This document shows positions 1 through 9,656 of a stretch of 64,000 nt of DNA, piece by piece. The position numbers were made by a program, and so were the translations under genes. The notes beneath the pieces were generated by a model, which was not told where the DNA came from, searched no databases, and saw nothing but the letters and a program-made list of their open reading frames with translations. Source of the stretch: Kordiimonas aquimaris (lineage in GTDB: Bacteria > Pseudomonadota > Alphaproteobacteria > Sphingomonadales > Kordiimonadaceae). The stretch lies in assembly GCF_025574485.1 (NCBI RefSeq), contig NZ_JAOBPO010000001.1:1123501-1187500 (forward strand), read 5' to 3'. How positions within the stretch are numbered: position 1 is the first letter of the stretch; every line of letters begins with the position of its first letter.

Positions 1-315
1 GGCGTTGTTAATTTTTCACTGGTGCGAATTGAAGATCAGGGCGCTTGCCTGAAGGTTGCGGATAGCGGTATTGGGATGACACCTGAAGAGATTTATGTTG
101 CACAACGCCCATTTGGTCAGGTTGATTCTAGTCTTAGTCGCCGACAGGACGGCTCAGGTCTTGGCTTGCCACTGGTTGCCGCTTTCACCGAAAAACTGGG
201 AGCAAAAATGACAATTGAAAGCAAACCTGACGTTGGTACAACAGTTTGCATTCATTTCCCTGCCAACAAGATACGCCTTATTGATCAAGCAGATGAAGTG
301 ACGGACGTTATTTGA
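1..315 (+). CDS. Sensor histidine kinase, C-terminal fragment (cut by window start)
   Basis: Only the ATP-binding (HATPase_c) end of a histidine kinase is present; the frame is open from base 1, so the gene starts outside the window. The N/G1-type box DSGIGMTPEEI is followed by the F-box-like PFGQVDSS and the G2 box GSGLGLPLV, then the closing beta strand GTTVCIHFPA. These motifs bind ATP for autophosphorylation of a conserved histidine that would lie upstream. The stop is 25 bases before the end of convergent purD. The input signal and partner regulator cannot be judged from this fragment. Confidence 0.9.
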   Translation, partial: GVVNFSLVRIEDQGACLKVADSGIGMTPEEIYVAQRPFGQVDSSLSRRQDGSGLGLPLVAAFTEKLGAKMTIESKPDVGTTVCIHFPANKIRLIDQADEVTDVI

Positions 316-340
316 TTGTTAATGTGACATACTGCGAGTT

Positions 341-1615
341 TTAAGGCTTGCGTTCGATTGCCCGCCAGCCAATATCACGCCGACAGAAACCTTCAGGCCA
401 TTCTATTGTATCAACTGCAATATAAGCGCGCTTCTGTGCTTCACGGGTGCTTTCCCCCATAGCAGTAACATTTAACACACGCCCACCAACAGCTTGTAAA
501 ACATTATCTATGTTTGCTGTTCCTGCATGAAACACGTGCGTTTGCTCTAATTGTGTTGCGGCTTCGACACCGCCAATATGACTGCCTTTCTCGTATTTTC
601 CTGGATAGCCTTTTGTGGCCATTACGACAGTTAGGGCTGTATCTTCGTACCAATCTGCAGATGCATTTTTTAGGTTGCCTTTAGCAGTTGCTATCAAAAG
701 CGGCACAATATCTGACTTTAGACGAGATAATAGAACTTGGCATTCAGGGTCGCCAAAACGGCAGTTGTATTCGATCAATTTGGGTCCGTCAGCTGTTATC
801 ATTAATCCAGCAAAGAGAACACCTTTGTAGGGATGGCCCATATCATCCATTGCTGCCACAGTTGGTTTAATAATGTCCTGCTCTACAGTTTCAATCAAGG
901 CAGGTGTCATAACAGGAGCCGGTGAATAAGCCCCCATCCCGCCTGTATTTGGTCCAACATCGCCTTCCCCTACGGCTTTATGATCCTGCGCAGTCGCCAG
1001 AGATAAAAAATGATGTCCATCGGATAAAGCAAAGAAGCTAGCTTCCTCACCTTCCATAAATTCTTCAACCACAACTTCTGCGCCAGCATTTCCGAATGCA
1101 CCCTCGAAAATGAAGTCAATGGCCTCCATGGCTTCCTTAACTGTTTCAGCGATAATAACGCCTTTTCCAGCGGCAAGGCCGTCCGCTTTAACCACGATAG
1201 GAGCACCATTAGTTTCAACATAATTTTTTGCGTCAAGCGCATTTGTGAAACGCCCATAAGCTGCCGTTGGAATATTGTAGCGCGCACAGAGGTCTTTGGT
1301 GAAACCTTTAGAGCCTTCTAATTGAGCCGCGGCAGCCGATGGGCCAAAAACATTTATACCGGCAGAATTCAAAGCATCTGCAATGCCTTCAACAAGTGGT
1401 CCTTCTGGGCCAACAACAACTAATTCAATGTTGTTGTCATTACAAAAATCAATAACGTCTTTATGCTCACTAGTATTCAAAGCCACACATTTTGCACAAT
1501 CAGCAATACCAGCATTTCCAGGTGCACAATAAAGTGTATTAACCAAAGGGCTTTGGGCAATTTTCCATGCAAGTGCGTGTTCGCGACCACCGGAGCCGAT
1601 AAGAAGAATATTCAT
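341..1615 (-). CDS. purD: Phosphoribosylamine--glycine ligase (GAR synthetase)
   Basis: This ATP-grasp enzyme joins glycine to 5-phosphoribosylamine in step two of de novo purine synthesis. The N-terminal signature [17 protein letters not shown] is directly followed by the normal PurD fold, with [28 protein letters not shown] and the metal/ATP site [13 protein letters not shown] chose the ATG at 1615, which gives about 424 residues, because it matches the usual PurD N-terminus. An ATG four codons upstream (1627) is possible. The gene is divergent from xseA, with about 150 bases between them, an arrangement common in alphaproteobacteria. Confidence 0.97.
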   Translation of the reverse strand: MNILLIGSGGREHALAWKIAQSPLVNTLYCAPGNAGIADCAKCVALNTSEHKDVIDFCNDNNIELVVVGPEGPLVEGIADALNSAGINVFGPSAAAAQLEGSKGFTKDLCARYNIPTAAYGRFTNALDAKNYVETNGAPIVVKADGLAAGKGVIIAETVKEAMEAIDFIFEGAFGNAGAEVVVEEFMEGEEASFFALSDGHHFLSLATAQDHKAVGEGDVGPNTGGMGAYSPAPVMTPALIETVEQDIIKPTVAAMDDMGHPYKGVLFAGLMITADGPKLIEYNCRFGDPECQVLLSRLKSDIVPLLIATAKGNLKNASADWYEDTALTVVMATKGYPGKYEKGSHIGGVEAATQLEQTHVFHAGTANIDNVLQAVGGRVLNVTAMGESTREAQKRAYIAVDTIEWPEGFCRRDIGWRAIERKP

Positions 1616-1762
1616 TTTGTAATCCATTTAGCTGTCGTCTTGAAAGCAAGCCTCTTGTATCATAGGTTTGTGAGCACTCAAGGCTGAAGTGCAGCCTAAT
1701 GAATATGATTATGCTGGGCAAAGCTAGCTGAGTACTTTCCATTGTATGAATGAGCAGTATTT

Positions 1763-3217
1763 ATGAATGAAGACTGGGGCGTAACAAATGCCCAGGAATA
1801 TACGGTTTCAGAGCTATCTGGTGCTTTAAAGCGTGCTGTTGAAGATCAGTTTGGCTTCGTTAAGGTGCGCGCTGAACTCTCAGGGGTTAAGCACGCCGCG
1901 TCGGGGCATTTATATTTTGGCCTGAAAGATGATAAATCTGTTTTGGATGGTGTTTGTTGGCGCGGTCAAGCACAGCGCCTTTCGTTTCGACCAGAAGACG
2001 GTTTGGAAGTTGTTTGTACAGGTAAACTGACCACATACGGTGCTCGCTCCAAGTATCAAATGGTTGTTGAACAAATGGAACCAGCAGGTGCAGGTGCCTT
2101 AATGGCGCTGCTGGATGAACGCCGAAAGAAACTGGCTGCGGAGGGTTTGTTTGACGAATCTCGAAAACAGACCATTCCATTTTTACCTAGAATTATCGGC
2201 GTTATCACGTCACCTACAGGCGCTGTGATTCAAGATATTCTACACCGGTTAAGCGACCGTTTCCCTCGCCGTGTTGTTGTGTGGCCTGTGTTGGTTCAGG
2301 GTGAAGGTGCTGCCGCGCAGATTGCTGCTGCCGTTGAAGGTTTTAATAGTGCTGATAACCATGTTTTTCCAAAGCCAGATCTGTTGATTGTGGCACGTGG
2401 TGGAGGCTCCATCGAAGACTTGTGGGCTTTTAATGAGGAAGTTGTTGTGCGTGCTGTTGCTGCCAGCAATATCCCCATTATTTCCGCTGTTGGGCATGAA
2501 ACTGATACCACATTAGTTGATTTTGTTTCTGATTTGAGAGCGCCGACACCAACGGCTGCAGCCGAGAAAGCTGTGCCTGTTCGAGACGAGCTGGAAGCTT
2601 CTATGGCTGATTATGGGCGGCGGATGCTTATACAACGTCGCGGCATGATTGATGTGCGCCGGGAAAAGCTACAAGCATTGAGCCGGGCATTGCCAAAACC
2701 GCAGGATATTGTTGGGACATTGCAACAACGATATGATGATCTTGCAGACCGGCTACCCAAAGCTCTTATGTTAGTTGCTGAACGCAAACGCAATATACTT
2801 CAAAACACCTCTGCCAAGCTGTCTGCTAATAGATTAAGGCAAGGTCTTGCATATAAAGAGCGTGAATTTAAAAGCCTGATTGGGCGATTAACACCAAGTT
2901 TCGAACGCAACGTTAAAAATGCTGTTGATCATTTGGCGGCAACAGCACGTGTCCTTGACACATTGTCTTATCAAAGAGTTCTTGAGCGTGGGTTTGCTTT
3001 GGTTGAAGACGTCAACGGTCATTCAGTAACTAGTGCGACGGCTTTGGCAGAAAACGATATGTTTAAGTTACGATTCCATGACGGAGAAAGAACAGCGTTT
3101 ATCGGCACTGAAGATGTTCCGCAGGCTGAGGTTGTAGCTGCGACCAAAAGCAAAGTAAAAAACGTTAAGACGCCATCTAAAAGTCGCAGTGATGATCGAC
3201 AAGGCAAACTATTATAG
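1763..3217 (+). CDS. xseA: Exodeoxyribonuclease VII large subunit
   Basis: This is the catalytic large subunit of the ExoVII single-strand exonuclease, which acts in mismatch repair and other DNA repair with the small subunit XseB (not in this window). The 484-residue protein has an N-terminal OB-fold (roughly 10-105), then the catalytic region with VARGGGSIEDLW near 213 and the hallmark AVGHETDTTLVDFVSD near 243, followed by the long helical segment and a basic C-terminus. Length and motif order are normal for the family. It is the divergent neighbour of purD. The gap to the M23 peptidase gene is 60 bases, so read-through is likely. Confidence 0.97.
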   Translation: MNEDWGVTNAQEYTVSELSGALKRAVEDQFGFVKVRAELSGVKHAASGHLYFGLKDDKSVLDGVCWRGQAQRLSFRPEDGLEVVCTGKLTTYGARSKYQMVVEQMEPAGAGALMALLDERRKKLAAEGLFDESRKQTIPFLPRIIGVITSPTGAVIQDILHRLSDRFPRRVVVWPVLVQGEGAAAQIAAAVEGFNSADNHVFPKPDLLIVARGGGSIEDLWAFNEEVVVRAVAASNIPIISAVGHETDTTLVDFVSDLRAPTPTAAAEKAVPVRDELEASMADYGRRMLIQRRGMIDVRREKLQALSRALPKPQDIVGTLQQRYDDLADRLPKALMLVAERKRNILQNTSAKLSANRLRQGLAYKEREFKSLIGRLTPSFERNVKNAVDHLAATARVLDTLSYQRVLERGFALVEDVNGHSVTSATALAENDMFKLRFHDGERTAFIGTEDVPQAEVVAATKSKVKNVKTPSKSRSDDRQGKLL

Positions 3218-3277
3218 AAACCGGATACACAGATTGCCCTTCTTTTGCCCAGATTTAGAGGATGATAAAACATCATT

Positions 3278-4093
3278 ATGAATAGATTTAAGATATCCCT
3301 GCTTATTTTAGTTTTCTTTAGTCAGGCTGTGTATTCTGCGCCTGAACTGAATGGCAACATTGTTCAGGGTGGTTTGGTTTGGGGACAAACTATGGCTGGC
3401 ACGCGGATAACTTTGGACGGACAGCCTGTGCCAGTGCACGATCAAGGCCATTATGTTTTTGGTTTTAGCCGAGACGCAGTGCCGGAAAGCGTTTTGGTAT
3501 TTACGTATCCTGACGGATCAACCGAATCCATAAAACTTGCCGTGGGGAAGCGATCATTTGATATTGAGCGTGTTGATGGCTTGCCACCTAAAACAGTGAC
3601 ACCGCCACCTGAATGGACTGCACGCCGCAAGATAGAAAATGGACGGGTTAGACGCGCACGTAGTGTACAGACCAATGACCTATATTGGACGAAAGGCTTT
3701 GTGCGTCCCGCAGAAGGGCGATTTTCAGGTTTTTATGGCAGTCAGCGCATCTTGAATGGTGAGCCACGCAGTCCTCATTATGGTCTCGACATTGCCGCCG
3801 ATATTGGCACACCTATCATGGCTCCTGCTGGAGGTGTTGTTCGTCTTGCTGCGCCAGACTTTTTGCTCGAAGGTGGTATCGTTATTATTGACCATGGTTT
3901 CGGTGTTACATCAACATTGTTTCATATGAATTCAGTTGATGTTACTGAAGGTGAAACAGTTGCTCAGGGCGATCTTATCGGAACTGTGGGTGCAAAAGGT
4001 CGGGCTTCTGGTCCTCATGTTGATTGGCGGGTTAATTGGAAATCTGTGCGACTTGATCCATTACTTGTTATCGAAGAAGGAAATGATCCATGA
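3278..4093 (+). CDS. M23-family (LytM-like) peptidase, exported
   Basis: A signal peptide (about residues 1-20, ending VYSA) precedes a 271-residue protein with a C-terminal M23 domain. The first zinc-ligand motif HYGLDIAADIGTP lies near 167 and the late motif near 248 reads GPHVDWRV. In canonical LytM enzymes this late motif is HxH; here it is H-V-D. The protein may therefore be a divergent metallopeptidase or a degenerate activator like the EnvC/NlpD type. An N-terminal beta domain (25-80) precedes the peptidase domain. The stop overlaps the next start as ATGA (4090-4093), so it is translationally coupled to the TorF-like porin. Confidence 0.88.
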   Translation: MNRFKISLLILVFFSQAVYSAPELNGNIVQGGLVWGQTMAGTRITLDGQPVPVHDQGHYVFGFSRDAVPESVLVFTYPDGSTESIKLAVGKRSFDIERVDGLPPKTVTPPPEWTARRKIENGRVRRARSVQTNDLYWTKGFVRPAEGRFSGFYGSQRILNGEPRSPHYGLDIAADIGTPIMAPAGGVVRLAAPDFLLEGGIVIIDHGFGVTSTLFHMNSVDVTEGETVAQGDLIGTVGAKGRASGPHVDWRVNWKSVRLDPLLVIEEGNDP

Positions 4094-4776
4094 AGATGTT
4101 AGCCGCAATTTTATTGCTGCCATTAATGGTCTGTTCTGCGGGTGTAAGCGCACAGAAAGAAGAAAAACCATTTTCGATTGATGGTTTTGTTGGTGTTGTG
4201 AGCGATTACCGTGACCGCGGATTAAGTCTTTCGGATAGAGATTTCGCCGTAGTTGGCTCGTTAGGTCTGTTTCATGACAACGGGTTTTATATAGGTGTTG
4301 ATGCAGCATCAATTGATGACGGTTTTGGCGGAGATGCACGTACAGAGTTTTTTGCAGGATATACGGTTGATAAAGGTGACTATATCTACAATATTTCGTT
4401 TGAGCTTGACGGTATTCACGGTAATGGCAGCAACTACTATCCTGAATTAAACGTATCAATTGCTCGCGACTTCGGATTGGCGTTTACTCGGTTTGGTACG
4501 GCGTATGCCCCAGACGGTAGGTGGAACAGCCCGCAATCTGATAGTTTATATTTCTATGGTGACCTCGAATTGCCGGTGCCGACAATGTCTGCATTAACAG
4601 TTGTTACACATGTTGGTCATGATTTGCGGTCTGATAACGCGAATATCTGGGATTGGTCTGTTGGCTTATCGGCGTTTATGGGTAATATTGAATTCACTGC
4701 GGCTTATGAAAAATCGTCACTTAATCAGCGTATTGGTAGAGGCCGGTTTATTATCGGCGCAAAATTATATTTTTAA
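4090..4776 (+). CDS. TorF-family putative outer-membrane porin
   Basis: The 228-residue protein has a signal peptide ending near VSAQ. The mature N-terminus contains the family-typical VSDYRDRGLSLSD, followed by alternating beta strands (GFYIGVDAAS, EFFAGYTVDKGDY, YYPELNVSIARD) and a C-terminal phenylalanine (IGAKLYF) typical of BAM substrates. The TorF family (TIGR02001) is a group of small predicted beta-barrels of unknown substrate. It is coupled to the upstream M23 gene by a 4-base overlap. It converges with the cysQ-like gene, separated by only about 20 bases. Confidence 0.85.
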   Translation: MKMLAAILLLPLMVCSAGVSAQKEEKPFSIDGFVGVVSDYRDRGLSLSDRDFAVVGSLGLFHDNGFYIGVDAASIDDGFGGDARTEFFAGYTVDKGDYIYNISFELDGIHGNGSNYYPELNVSIARDFGLAFTRFGTAYAPDGRWNSPQSDSLYFYGDLELPVPTMSALTVVTHVGHDLRSDNANIWDWSVGLSAFMGNIEFTAAYEKSSLNQRIGRGRFIIGAKLYF

Positions 4777-4797
4777 CGCGGATTGTTCGCGATTTAT

Positions 4798-5676
4798 TTA
4801 TCCATCATAGCTTTTATTGCGTGCACGCCAAAGCTCAAGGGCAGGTGTCACCCTTTCCATGATTGGTTTTATCAGAGGCTTGTTTGCTGCAACAATATGT
4901 TTGTGAAGCGGTTCTTCACGATTAAAAACAAGACCATTACCGTCGCCTGTTGTTAAGGTGCCGCCAGCCTCGCGCAATATAAGGTCTGCGGCAGCAACAT
5001 CCCAATCATTCTTAGGGCGAAGCGTTACACAGCAATCAAATTGGCTATCTGCAATTTGGCAGATACGCAGAGCGATAGAGTTTGCTTGTTCGGCATGCAT
5101 CGTAGCGGGCCATTCAACAGGCCAAAATTTACTTGCTTTAAATGCTGTGGGGTCACCCATCATTCTTGCCACGTTCAAGTCATGTTGTTTGGATACAGAT
5201 AATGGTGTGTCATTTTTTGTTGCGCCGCAACCAATCTCGGCAAAATAAAATGCATCCTTAACTGGTGCATAGAAAGCCGCAATTATGGGTTTCTGGTCCT
5301 GCACAAGCGCAACTGAAATACCCCAGTCGTCACCGCCTGCAAGGAAAGCGCGGGTTCCGTCGATTGGGTCTACGATCCATAGCCGCCCACACCTCAACCG
5401 TTCAGGCTGATCCTCTGTTTCTTCCGAAAGCCAACCATATCCGGTTCGGTTTTGCATCAAGGTTGTCCTCAGGAACGTATCAACTGCCATGTCTGCTTCA
5501 GAAACAGGATTGTCCGGCGATTTTTCCCACTTGTGGATGTCTCTTGCGAAATAGGATAAGGCTATGCGGCCAGCTTCACGTGTTACCTGCTTTACAAGCC
5601 GTGCTTCTTCGGTGCGTGACCACGGACAGGTGTCTTCATTAAATTGATCCGGTTTATTTAAAGCTGCGCTTTGCAT
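4798..5676 (-). CDS. cysQ: Inositol monophosphatase-family protein, CysQ-like 3'(2'),5'-bisphosphate nucleotidase
   Basis: This is a Mg-dependent, Li-sensitive-type phosphatase of the IMPase superfamily. Its motifs appear in order: a substrate/metal region with SEADMAVDTFL near 60, the general-base Glu in GWLSEETED near 80, the signature WIVDPIDGTRAFLAG near 100-113, and NDWDVAAADLILREAGG near 215-230. The family hydrolyses PAP or inositol phosphates. Position directly downstream of pmbA, separated by 44 bases on the same strand, favours the CysQ-like alphaproteobacterial lineage. The exact substrate (PAP, histidinol phosphate or inositol phosphate) cannot be decided from sequence. Confidence 0.88.
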   Translation of the reverse strand: MQSAALNKPDQFNEDTCPWSRTEEARLVKQVTREAGRIALSYFARDIHKWEKSPDNPVSEADMAVDTFLRTTLMQNRTGYGWLSEETEDQPERLRCGRLWIVDPIDGTRAFLAGGDDWGISVALVQDQKPIIAAFYAPVKDAFYFAEIGCGATKNDTPLSVSKQHDLNVARMMGDPTAFKASKFWPVEWPATMHAEQANSIALRICQIADSQFDCCVTLRPKNDWDVAAADLILREAGGTLTTGDGNGLVFNREEPLHKHIVAANKPLIKPIMERVTPALELWRARNKSYDG

Positions 5677-5720
5677 GCTGATGCATATTCTCTCAAAAGA
5701 TATAAAGAAGCCTTGCTCCT

Positions 5721-7061
5721 CTAGGCGCCCGCAACCATCATATTATCGATGCGAATAGTTGGTGCGTTGGTACCATATTTAAATTCAAGATCAGATGCTG
5801 GCACAAGTGATCTGAACATATCCTTAAGATTGCTTGCGATAGTGATTTCACTTACGCTGTTGGTTATCTCGCCGTTTTCAATGCGGAAGCCTGCTGCGCC
5901 GCGGCTATAATCACCGGTAACACCGTTAACACCCATGCCGATTAATTCGGTAACATATACACCGTCTTTGATATCGGCTATGAGCTCATCAGGCGAACAT
6001 GTGCCTGGCATCATGTATAGATTACTGGTTGAAATACCTGGTGCAGAAGATGTCCCGCGAGAGGCGTGGCCTGTTACTTCCATGCCTAGTTGACGCGCAG
6101 CAGCACTGTTGAGCGTCCATGTTGTCAGGTTGCCGCTGTCAATCAATGCCGTTTGCCCAACACGCACGCCTTCACCGTCAAACAGCTTTGAAGATAAGCC
6201 GCGTACTTTTAGCGGGTCATCTATAATTGAGATGTTTTCGCCAAACACTTGTTCACCAAGCATATCTTTCAAGAAACTAGTGCCGCGCGCAACGCTGGTG
6301 CCTGATATGGCACCTGTCAGGTGCCCAAGAAGGCTTTTAGCTTCTCGTGGGTCAAAAACGACTGTTGTTGTGCCGCTATCTATCTTTCGCGGGTTAAGGC
6401 GCTTCACTGCCTTATTGCCTGCAGCATATCCCACATCAGCCGGAGTCATTAGGTCGCTAAAATGGCGCGCGCTGGTAAATTCATAGTCCCTTTCCATCCC
6501 GGTCCCAGTGCCGGCGACAGCAGATACTGATGTAGAAAAACTGCTGCCACGATAATGACCGGAAAACCCGTGGCTTGTGACCAGTGAAATAGCCCAACTT
6601 GCCGCACTTGCACCGGCTCCGTCAGAATTTGTTACGCCGCTCACAGAGCGCGCGGCATCTTCAGCTTCGGCAGCCATTTCTCGCAGAGTGTCTGCAGATA
6701 CATCAGTATCATCGTAAAGCTCGAGTTCTGCAAAAGGGCCTTTGTGTAGCTTGTCTTCTGGTGCTAGGCCGCAGTATTCATCCTCCGGTACCGCCTTTGC
6801 CATAGCCATTGTGCGTTCAACAAGCGCATTCAGGTTTTCCTGACGCCGATCAGACGTTGACACCATGGCTTGCTTTTTACCGATGAGAATACGCAGGCCG
6901 ATATCTTCACCTTCCGAGCCTTCCACATCTTCCAGTTTCCCCTCGCGCCAACTGATGCCACGACTGCGTGCATCAACCGCTACAGCATCGGCTGCATCAG
7001 CGCCTGCCTTTTTCGCGGCAGTTACAAGGTCTTCGAGAATAGTGAGCGTGGATTGGGGCAT
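5721..7061 (-). CDS. pmbA: TldD/PmbA-family metalloprotease subunit (TldE)
   Basis: The 446-residue protein has the full PmbA/TldE layout. The N-terminal ferredoxin-like part includes GISWREGKLEDVEGSEGEDIGLRI, where I cite only the family-typical 'REGKLE..E' block. A central domain has RGTSFLKDMLGEQVFGE, and the C-terminal barrel ends in IRIDNMMVAGA, matching the usual 'MxVAG' end. TldE partners the catalytic TldD (not in the window) in peptide maturation and degradation. It is transcribed toward cysQ as a likely two-gene operon. The aqpZ gene upstream is separated from it by a hairpin. Confidence 0.94.
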   Translation of the reverse strand: MPQSTLTILEDLVTAAKKAGADAADAVAVDARSRGISWREGKLEDVEGSEGEDIGLRILIGKKQAMVSTSDRRQENLNALVERTMAMAKAVPEDEYCGLAPEDKLHKGPFAELELYDDTDVSADTLREMAAEAEDAARSVSGVTNSDGAGASAASWAISLVTSHGFSGHYRGSSFSTSVSAVAGTGTGMERDYEFTSARHFSDLMTPADVGYAAGNKAVKRLNPRKIDSGTTTVVFDPREAKSLLGHLTGAISGTSVARGTSFLKDMLGEQVFGENISIIDDPLKVRGLSSKLFDGEGVRVGQTALIDSGNLTTWTLNSAAARQLGMEVTGHASRGTSSAPGISTSNLYMMPGTCSPDELIADIKDGVYVTELIGMGVNGVTGDYSRGAAGFRIENGEITNSVSEITIASNLKDMFRSLVPASDLEFKYGTNAPTIRIDNMMVAGA

Positions 7062-7110
7062 ATTTCATTCCTGAAAATATTTATATTATCGCGCCGCCAA
7101 TAAGACACAG

Positions 7111-7157
7111 AAAGCCGGTGCTTTCAATTGCGATTGTCGCAAAAACACCGGCTTTTT
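7111..7157 (-). terminator. Hairpin between aqpZ and pmbA, probable terminator
   Basis: A perfect 10-bp inverted repeat (AAAGCCGGTG ... CACCGGCTTT) is separated by a 25-base loop in the gap between aqpZ and pmbA. It sits just past the aqpZ stop on the minus strand. The T-run is stronger on the plus side, so it may work in either direction. The long loop lowers my confidence. Confidence 0.5.
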
Positions 7158-7194
7158 ATGATTATTTCCAGACAAATAGTTTGTTGATTTTGGA

Positions 7195-7884
7195 TTAGGC
7201 TTCTTTGGCCATCATTTTATAGATAACCGCTCCGATCGCTGCACCCACGATAGGCGCTAACCAGAAAAGCCAAAGCTGATCAATTGCCCAACTTCCTTGA
7301 AAGACTGCAACGCCTGTACTACGTGCAGGGTTTACTGACGTGTTGGTAACAGGAATGCTGATCAGGTGGATTAATGTTAGGCAAAGCCCAATTGCAATCG
7401 GTGCAAAACCAGCAGGGGCGCGCCCGTCTGTTGCCCCCATGATTACGATGAGGAACATTGCAGTCATCACAACTTCAGCAATGAGGGCGGCCTGCATACT
7501 ATAGCCTCCCGGCGAATGTTCACCGAATCCGTTGGAAGCAAAACCTGCGCTTGCGTCAAAACCAGCTTGCCCGCTAGCGATCATGTACAATATGCCTGCG
7601 CCAGCTAAGCCGCCTAGCACTTGGCTAACAATGTACGGCGCCAGCATGTTTGCCTCAAATCTGCCACCTACCCATAAGCCAACCGAAACAGCCGGGTTAA
7701 GATGGCATCCGGATATATGGCCAATGGCATAAGCCATAGTTAAAACGGTTAGACCGAATGCTAATGAAACACCAGCAAGCCCGATGCCTACGTCTGGAAA
7801 GCTTGCTGCCAGAACGGCGCTGCCGCAACCGCCTAGAACAAGCCAGAAGGTACCGAAAAATTCGGCCATTAGTTTCTGTTGCAT
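7195..7884 (-). CDS. aqpZ: Aquaporin Z, water channel
   Basis: This six-helix MIP channel of 229 residues has both NPA boxes, at 63-65 (GCHLNPAVS) and 185-187 (SVNPARST). Selectivity-filter residues match water-specific AqpZ: Phe43, His173, a Thr/Ser before the second NPA, and Arg188. These argue for water rather than glycerol permeation. The start at 7884 ([14 protein letters not shown]) is preferred over 7914 because AAAAAGGGG lies just upstream of it and AqpZ proteins begin at this point. It is an inner-membrane protein and apparently monocistronic. Confidence 0.95.
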   Translation of the reverse strand: MQQKLMAEFFGTFWLVLGGCGSAVLAASFPDVGIGLAGVSLAFGLTVLTMAYAIGHISGCHLNPAVSVGLWVGGRFEANMLAPYIVSQVLGGLAGAGILYMIASGQAGFDASAGFASNGFGEHSPGGYSMQAALIAEVVMTAMFLIVIMGATDGRAPAGFAPIAIGLCLTLIHLISIPVTNTSVNPARSTGVAVFQGSWAIDQLWLFWLAPIVGAAIGAVIYKMMAKEA

Positions 7885-7997
7885 AGTTGATCCCCTTTTT
7901 CCCTTAAAGAGCAACTATAGCCGTGTAGCCAGAATTAGTAAAATGAGTACAGTAATGGACCCAAAGGGATAATGGTGACCCTCTGGGCCTAATATTT

Positions 7998-9071
7998 TTA
8001 GAATGCCAGCTGCCAGCCAACGGTTAGGGTGAAATCTGTTTCCAAATGTGGGCCGTTTAAGTCCTGTGTTACCGGAAAACCTGCTTCAATACCAAGGCGA
8101 TTTCCCTTGAGCGCACCGTTCTTGAACAGATAGTTTGCACCAAAAAGCATATCCAGCCGATCACCACCCTGCAGGTTTGTTTGTGCAGTTTGTACAGGCG
8201 CCACAATGCGTGGGTCTTGACCGTTAATTGTGCCTTGTGTGGTCGCTTTCAGGCGCGTTGATACTGAAAACGAGTCCGTAAATCCGTATGCTAGCCAGCT
8301 TGTCGCCTCATATATGTCGCCAAGGCTGTAATTTGATGAATTGTCGCCAAGTCGAATGGTGGCACGTGCTTGTGCGCCCCAGTTCCAGCTGCCTTCATGG
8401 CCTGAGTAGGTGACGCCAGGCTCCAAGTCCCATGTACCAGAGCCTAGCTGCATTTGATATGGCAGGCGAACCATCGGTGTTCCGCCCATAGGTGTTAGAA
8501 TAGTATCTTCCTCGGTAGTTGAGCCTGTCGGCACCGAAATGCCTGCATTGAAATGAATTTTGTGGGTCACGTTATCAAACAGGTGCACCAATGCCGCTAC
8601 TTTGGTGTCGCCAAAATCAGAACTGCGTGTTGTGAACTCGCCGAGCCTGTTGGTGCCCGCACCGTCCTGAAATGTGATATGGTCCATTGAACGTTCACCG
8701 TACATGGCCATCACCATCAAAGTTACACTGTCGCTTGGGGCGTACATAGCGCCAAGCATATACATGTCCATTGGCATTTCGGTTGGTAAAACGCGCAGCG
8801 TTTGCGGTTGCATGGGTTGCCCCGCAAATTGGTTCGGCACTGTTGTTACAATTTGTTCCGGTGTGACACTGGTTGTGCCGATGCGGTTACCTTCCATTTC
8901 CATGCGCATGTAGCGGGCAGATAACATGAATTCACCTTTTTTGTGCAGGTGATCTCCCATAACCCCAATGGGTGCATGGTCGTAGGCGCGTGGTTCTGTG
9001 TGTGCATCATGTGCAAATGCAGGTGTGCAGCATGAAAGTGCTGCAACGGATAAGCCGAAGCGTTTCATCAT
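7998..9071 (-). CDS. Outer-membrane beta-barrel 'transporter' (phenol_MetA_deg-like) with His-rich N-terminus
   Basis: A signal peptide (about 1-20, ending PAFA) is followed by a histidine-rich mature start (HDAHTEP, DHLHKKGE) and then amphipathic strands typical of the PF13557-like beta-barrel group. Recognisable blocks include HFNAGISVPTGS near 180 and FGANYLFKNGALKGNRLGIEAGFPV near 315-340 (motif cited in part), and the end TVGWQLAF has the terminal Phe. Homologues I know of commonly sit near copper or heavy-metal genes. The DUF2946-like protein 42 bases upstream and the His-rich segment fit a metal-related role. The substrate is unknown. Confidence 0.72.
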   Translation of the reverse strand: MMKRFGLSVAALSCCTPAFAHDAHTEPRAYDHAPIGVMGDHLHKKGEFMLSARYMRMEMEGNRIGTTSVTPEQIVTTVPNQFAGQPMQPQTLRVLPTEMPMDMYMLGAMYAPSDSVTLMVMAMYGERSMDHITFQDGAGTNRLGEFTTRSSDFGDTKVAALVHLFDNVTHKIHFNAGISVPTGSTTEEDTILTPMGGTPMVRLPYQMQLGSGTWDLEPGVTYSGHEGSWNWGAQARATIRLGDNSSNYSLGDIYEATSWLAYGFTDSFSVSTRLKATTQGTINGQDPRIVAPVQTAQTNLQGGDRLDMLFGANYLFKNGALKGNRLGIEAGFPVTQDLNGPHLETDFTLTVGWQLAF

Positions 9072-9113
9072 CGTTTCCTGAAGTTATTTTATGTTTAAAG
9101 ATTTACGAACACT

Positions 9114-9491
9114 TCAAACAAGTGGCGGTGCGCGAGCAGTACGCCGCAGGATGATGTTCCTGTATTGATCAGTGTATGCGCGGATGATGGCATATTGCAG
9201 TGCGGCATAAACCGGTGGCTTATCAATTGTGGGGATGTTTGCTGGTGCATCAAGGGCTGCGTATGGACAGCGCTCATTGGCGTTTTCGTCAATGCCTGCC
9301 ATTTCGTGGCCGCTATGGTCAATATAGGCGGTCATCCATGGCAGCTCACCAACAGACGGACATATGGTCACCAAGTCGCCGCCGCGCACAAACGATTGCA
9401 CATCCAGCATCATGCCGGTTGGCACAAATGCTTTTGCCGAGAAGGCAATCAGCAGAAGCGAGAGCTGAATTATGCGCAAGGATTGTTTCAT
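9114..9491 (-). CDS. DUF2946-like small exported protein
   Basis: The 125-residue protein starts with a signal peptide or anchor (LSLLLIAFSAKAF). It then shows the DUF2946 pattern: PTGMMLD just after the hydrophobic segment, a cysteine motif VTICPS, a second NERCPYA box, and the family-like end RRTARAPPLV. DUF2946 genes often precede outer-membrane metal receptors. Here it precedes the His-rich barrel gene in the same direction, so the two probably form an operon. Function in metal handling is inference from neighbours. Sequence divergence keeps confidence moderate. Confidence 0.68.
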   Translation of the reverse strand: MKQSLRIIQLSLLLIAFSAKAFVPTGMMLDVQSFVRGGDLVTICPSVGELPWMTAYIDHSGHEMAGIDENANERCPYAALDAPANIPTIDKPPVYAALQYAIIRAYTDQYRNIILRRTARAPPLV

Positions 9492-9656
9492 GCGATGACT
9501 GCGGTATGTAAATTCGCGCGGTCAGTCCCACACTGCCGCTACACTGGCGACCCTATATTTTCCTGAGTACCAATCAAGCTCTTTTGGCACGGTCATATGG
9601 TCGCACCATCCAATTGTATGGCTGGCGGTGTCTTTAGCGACTTTGAAGCCAATGGC

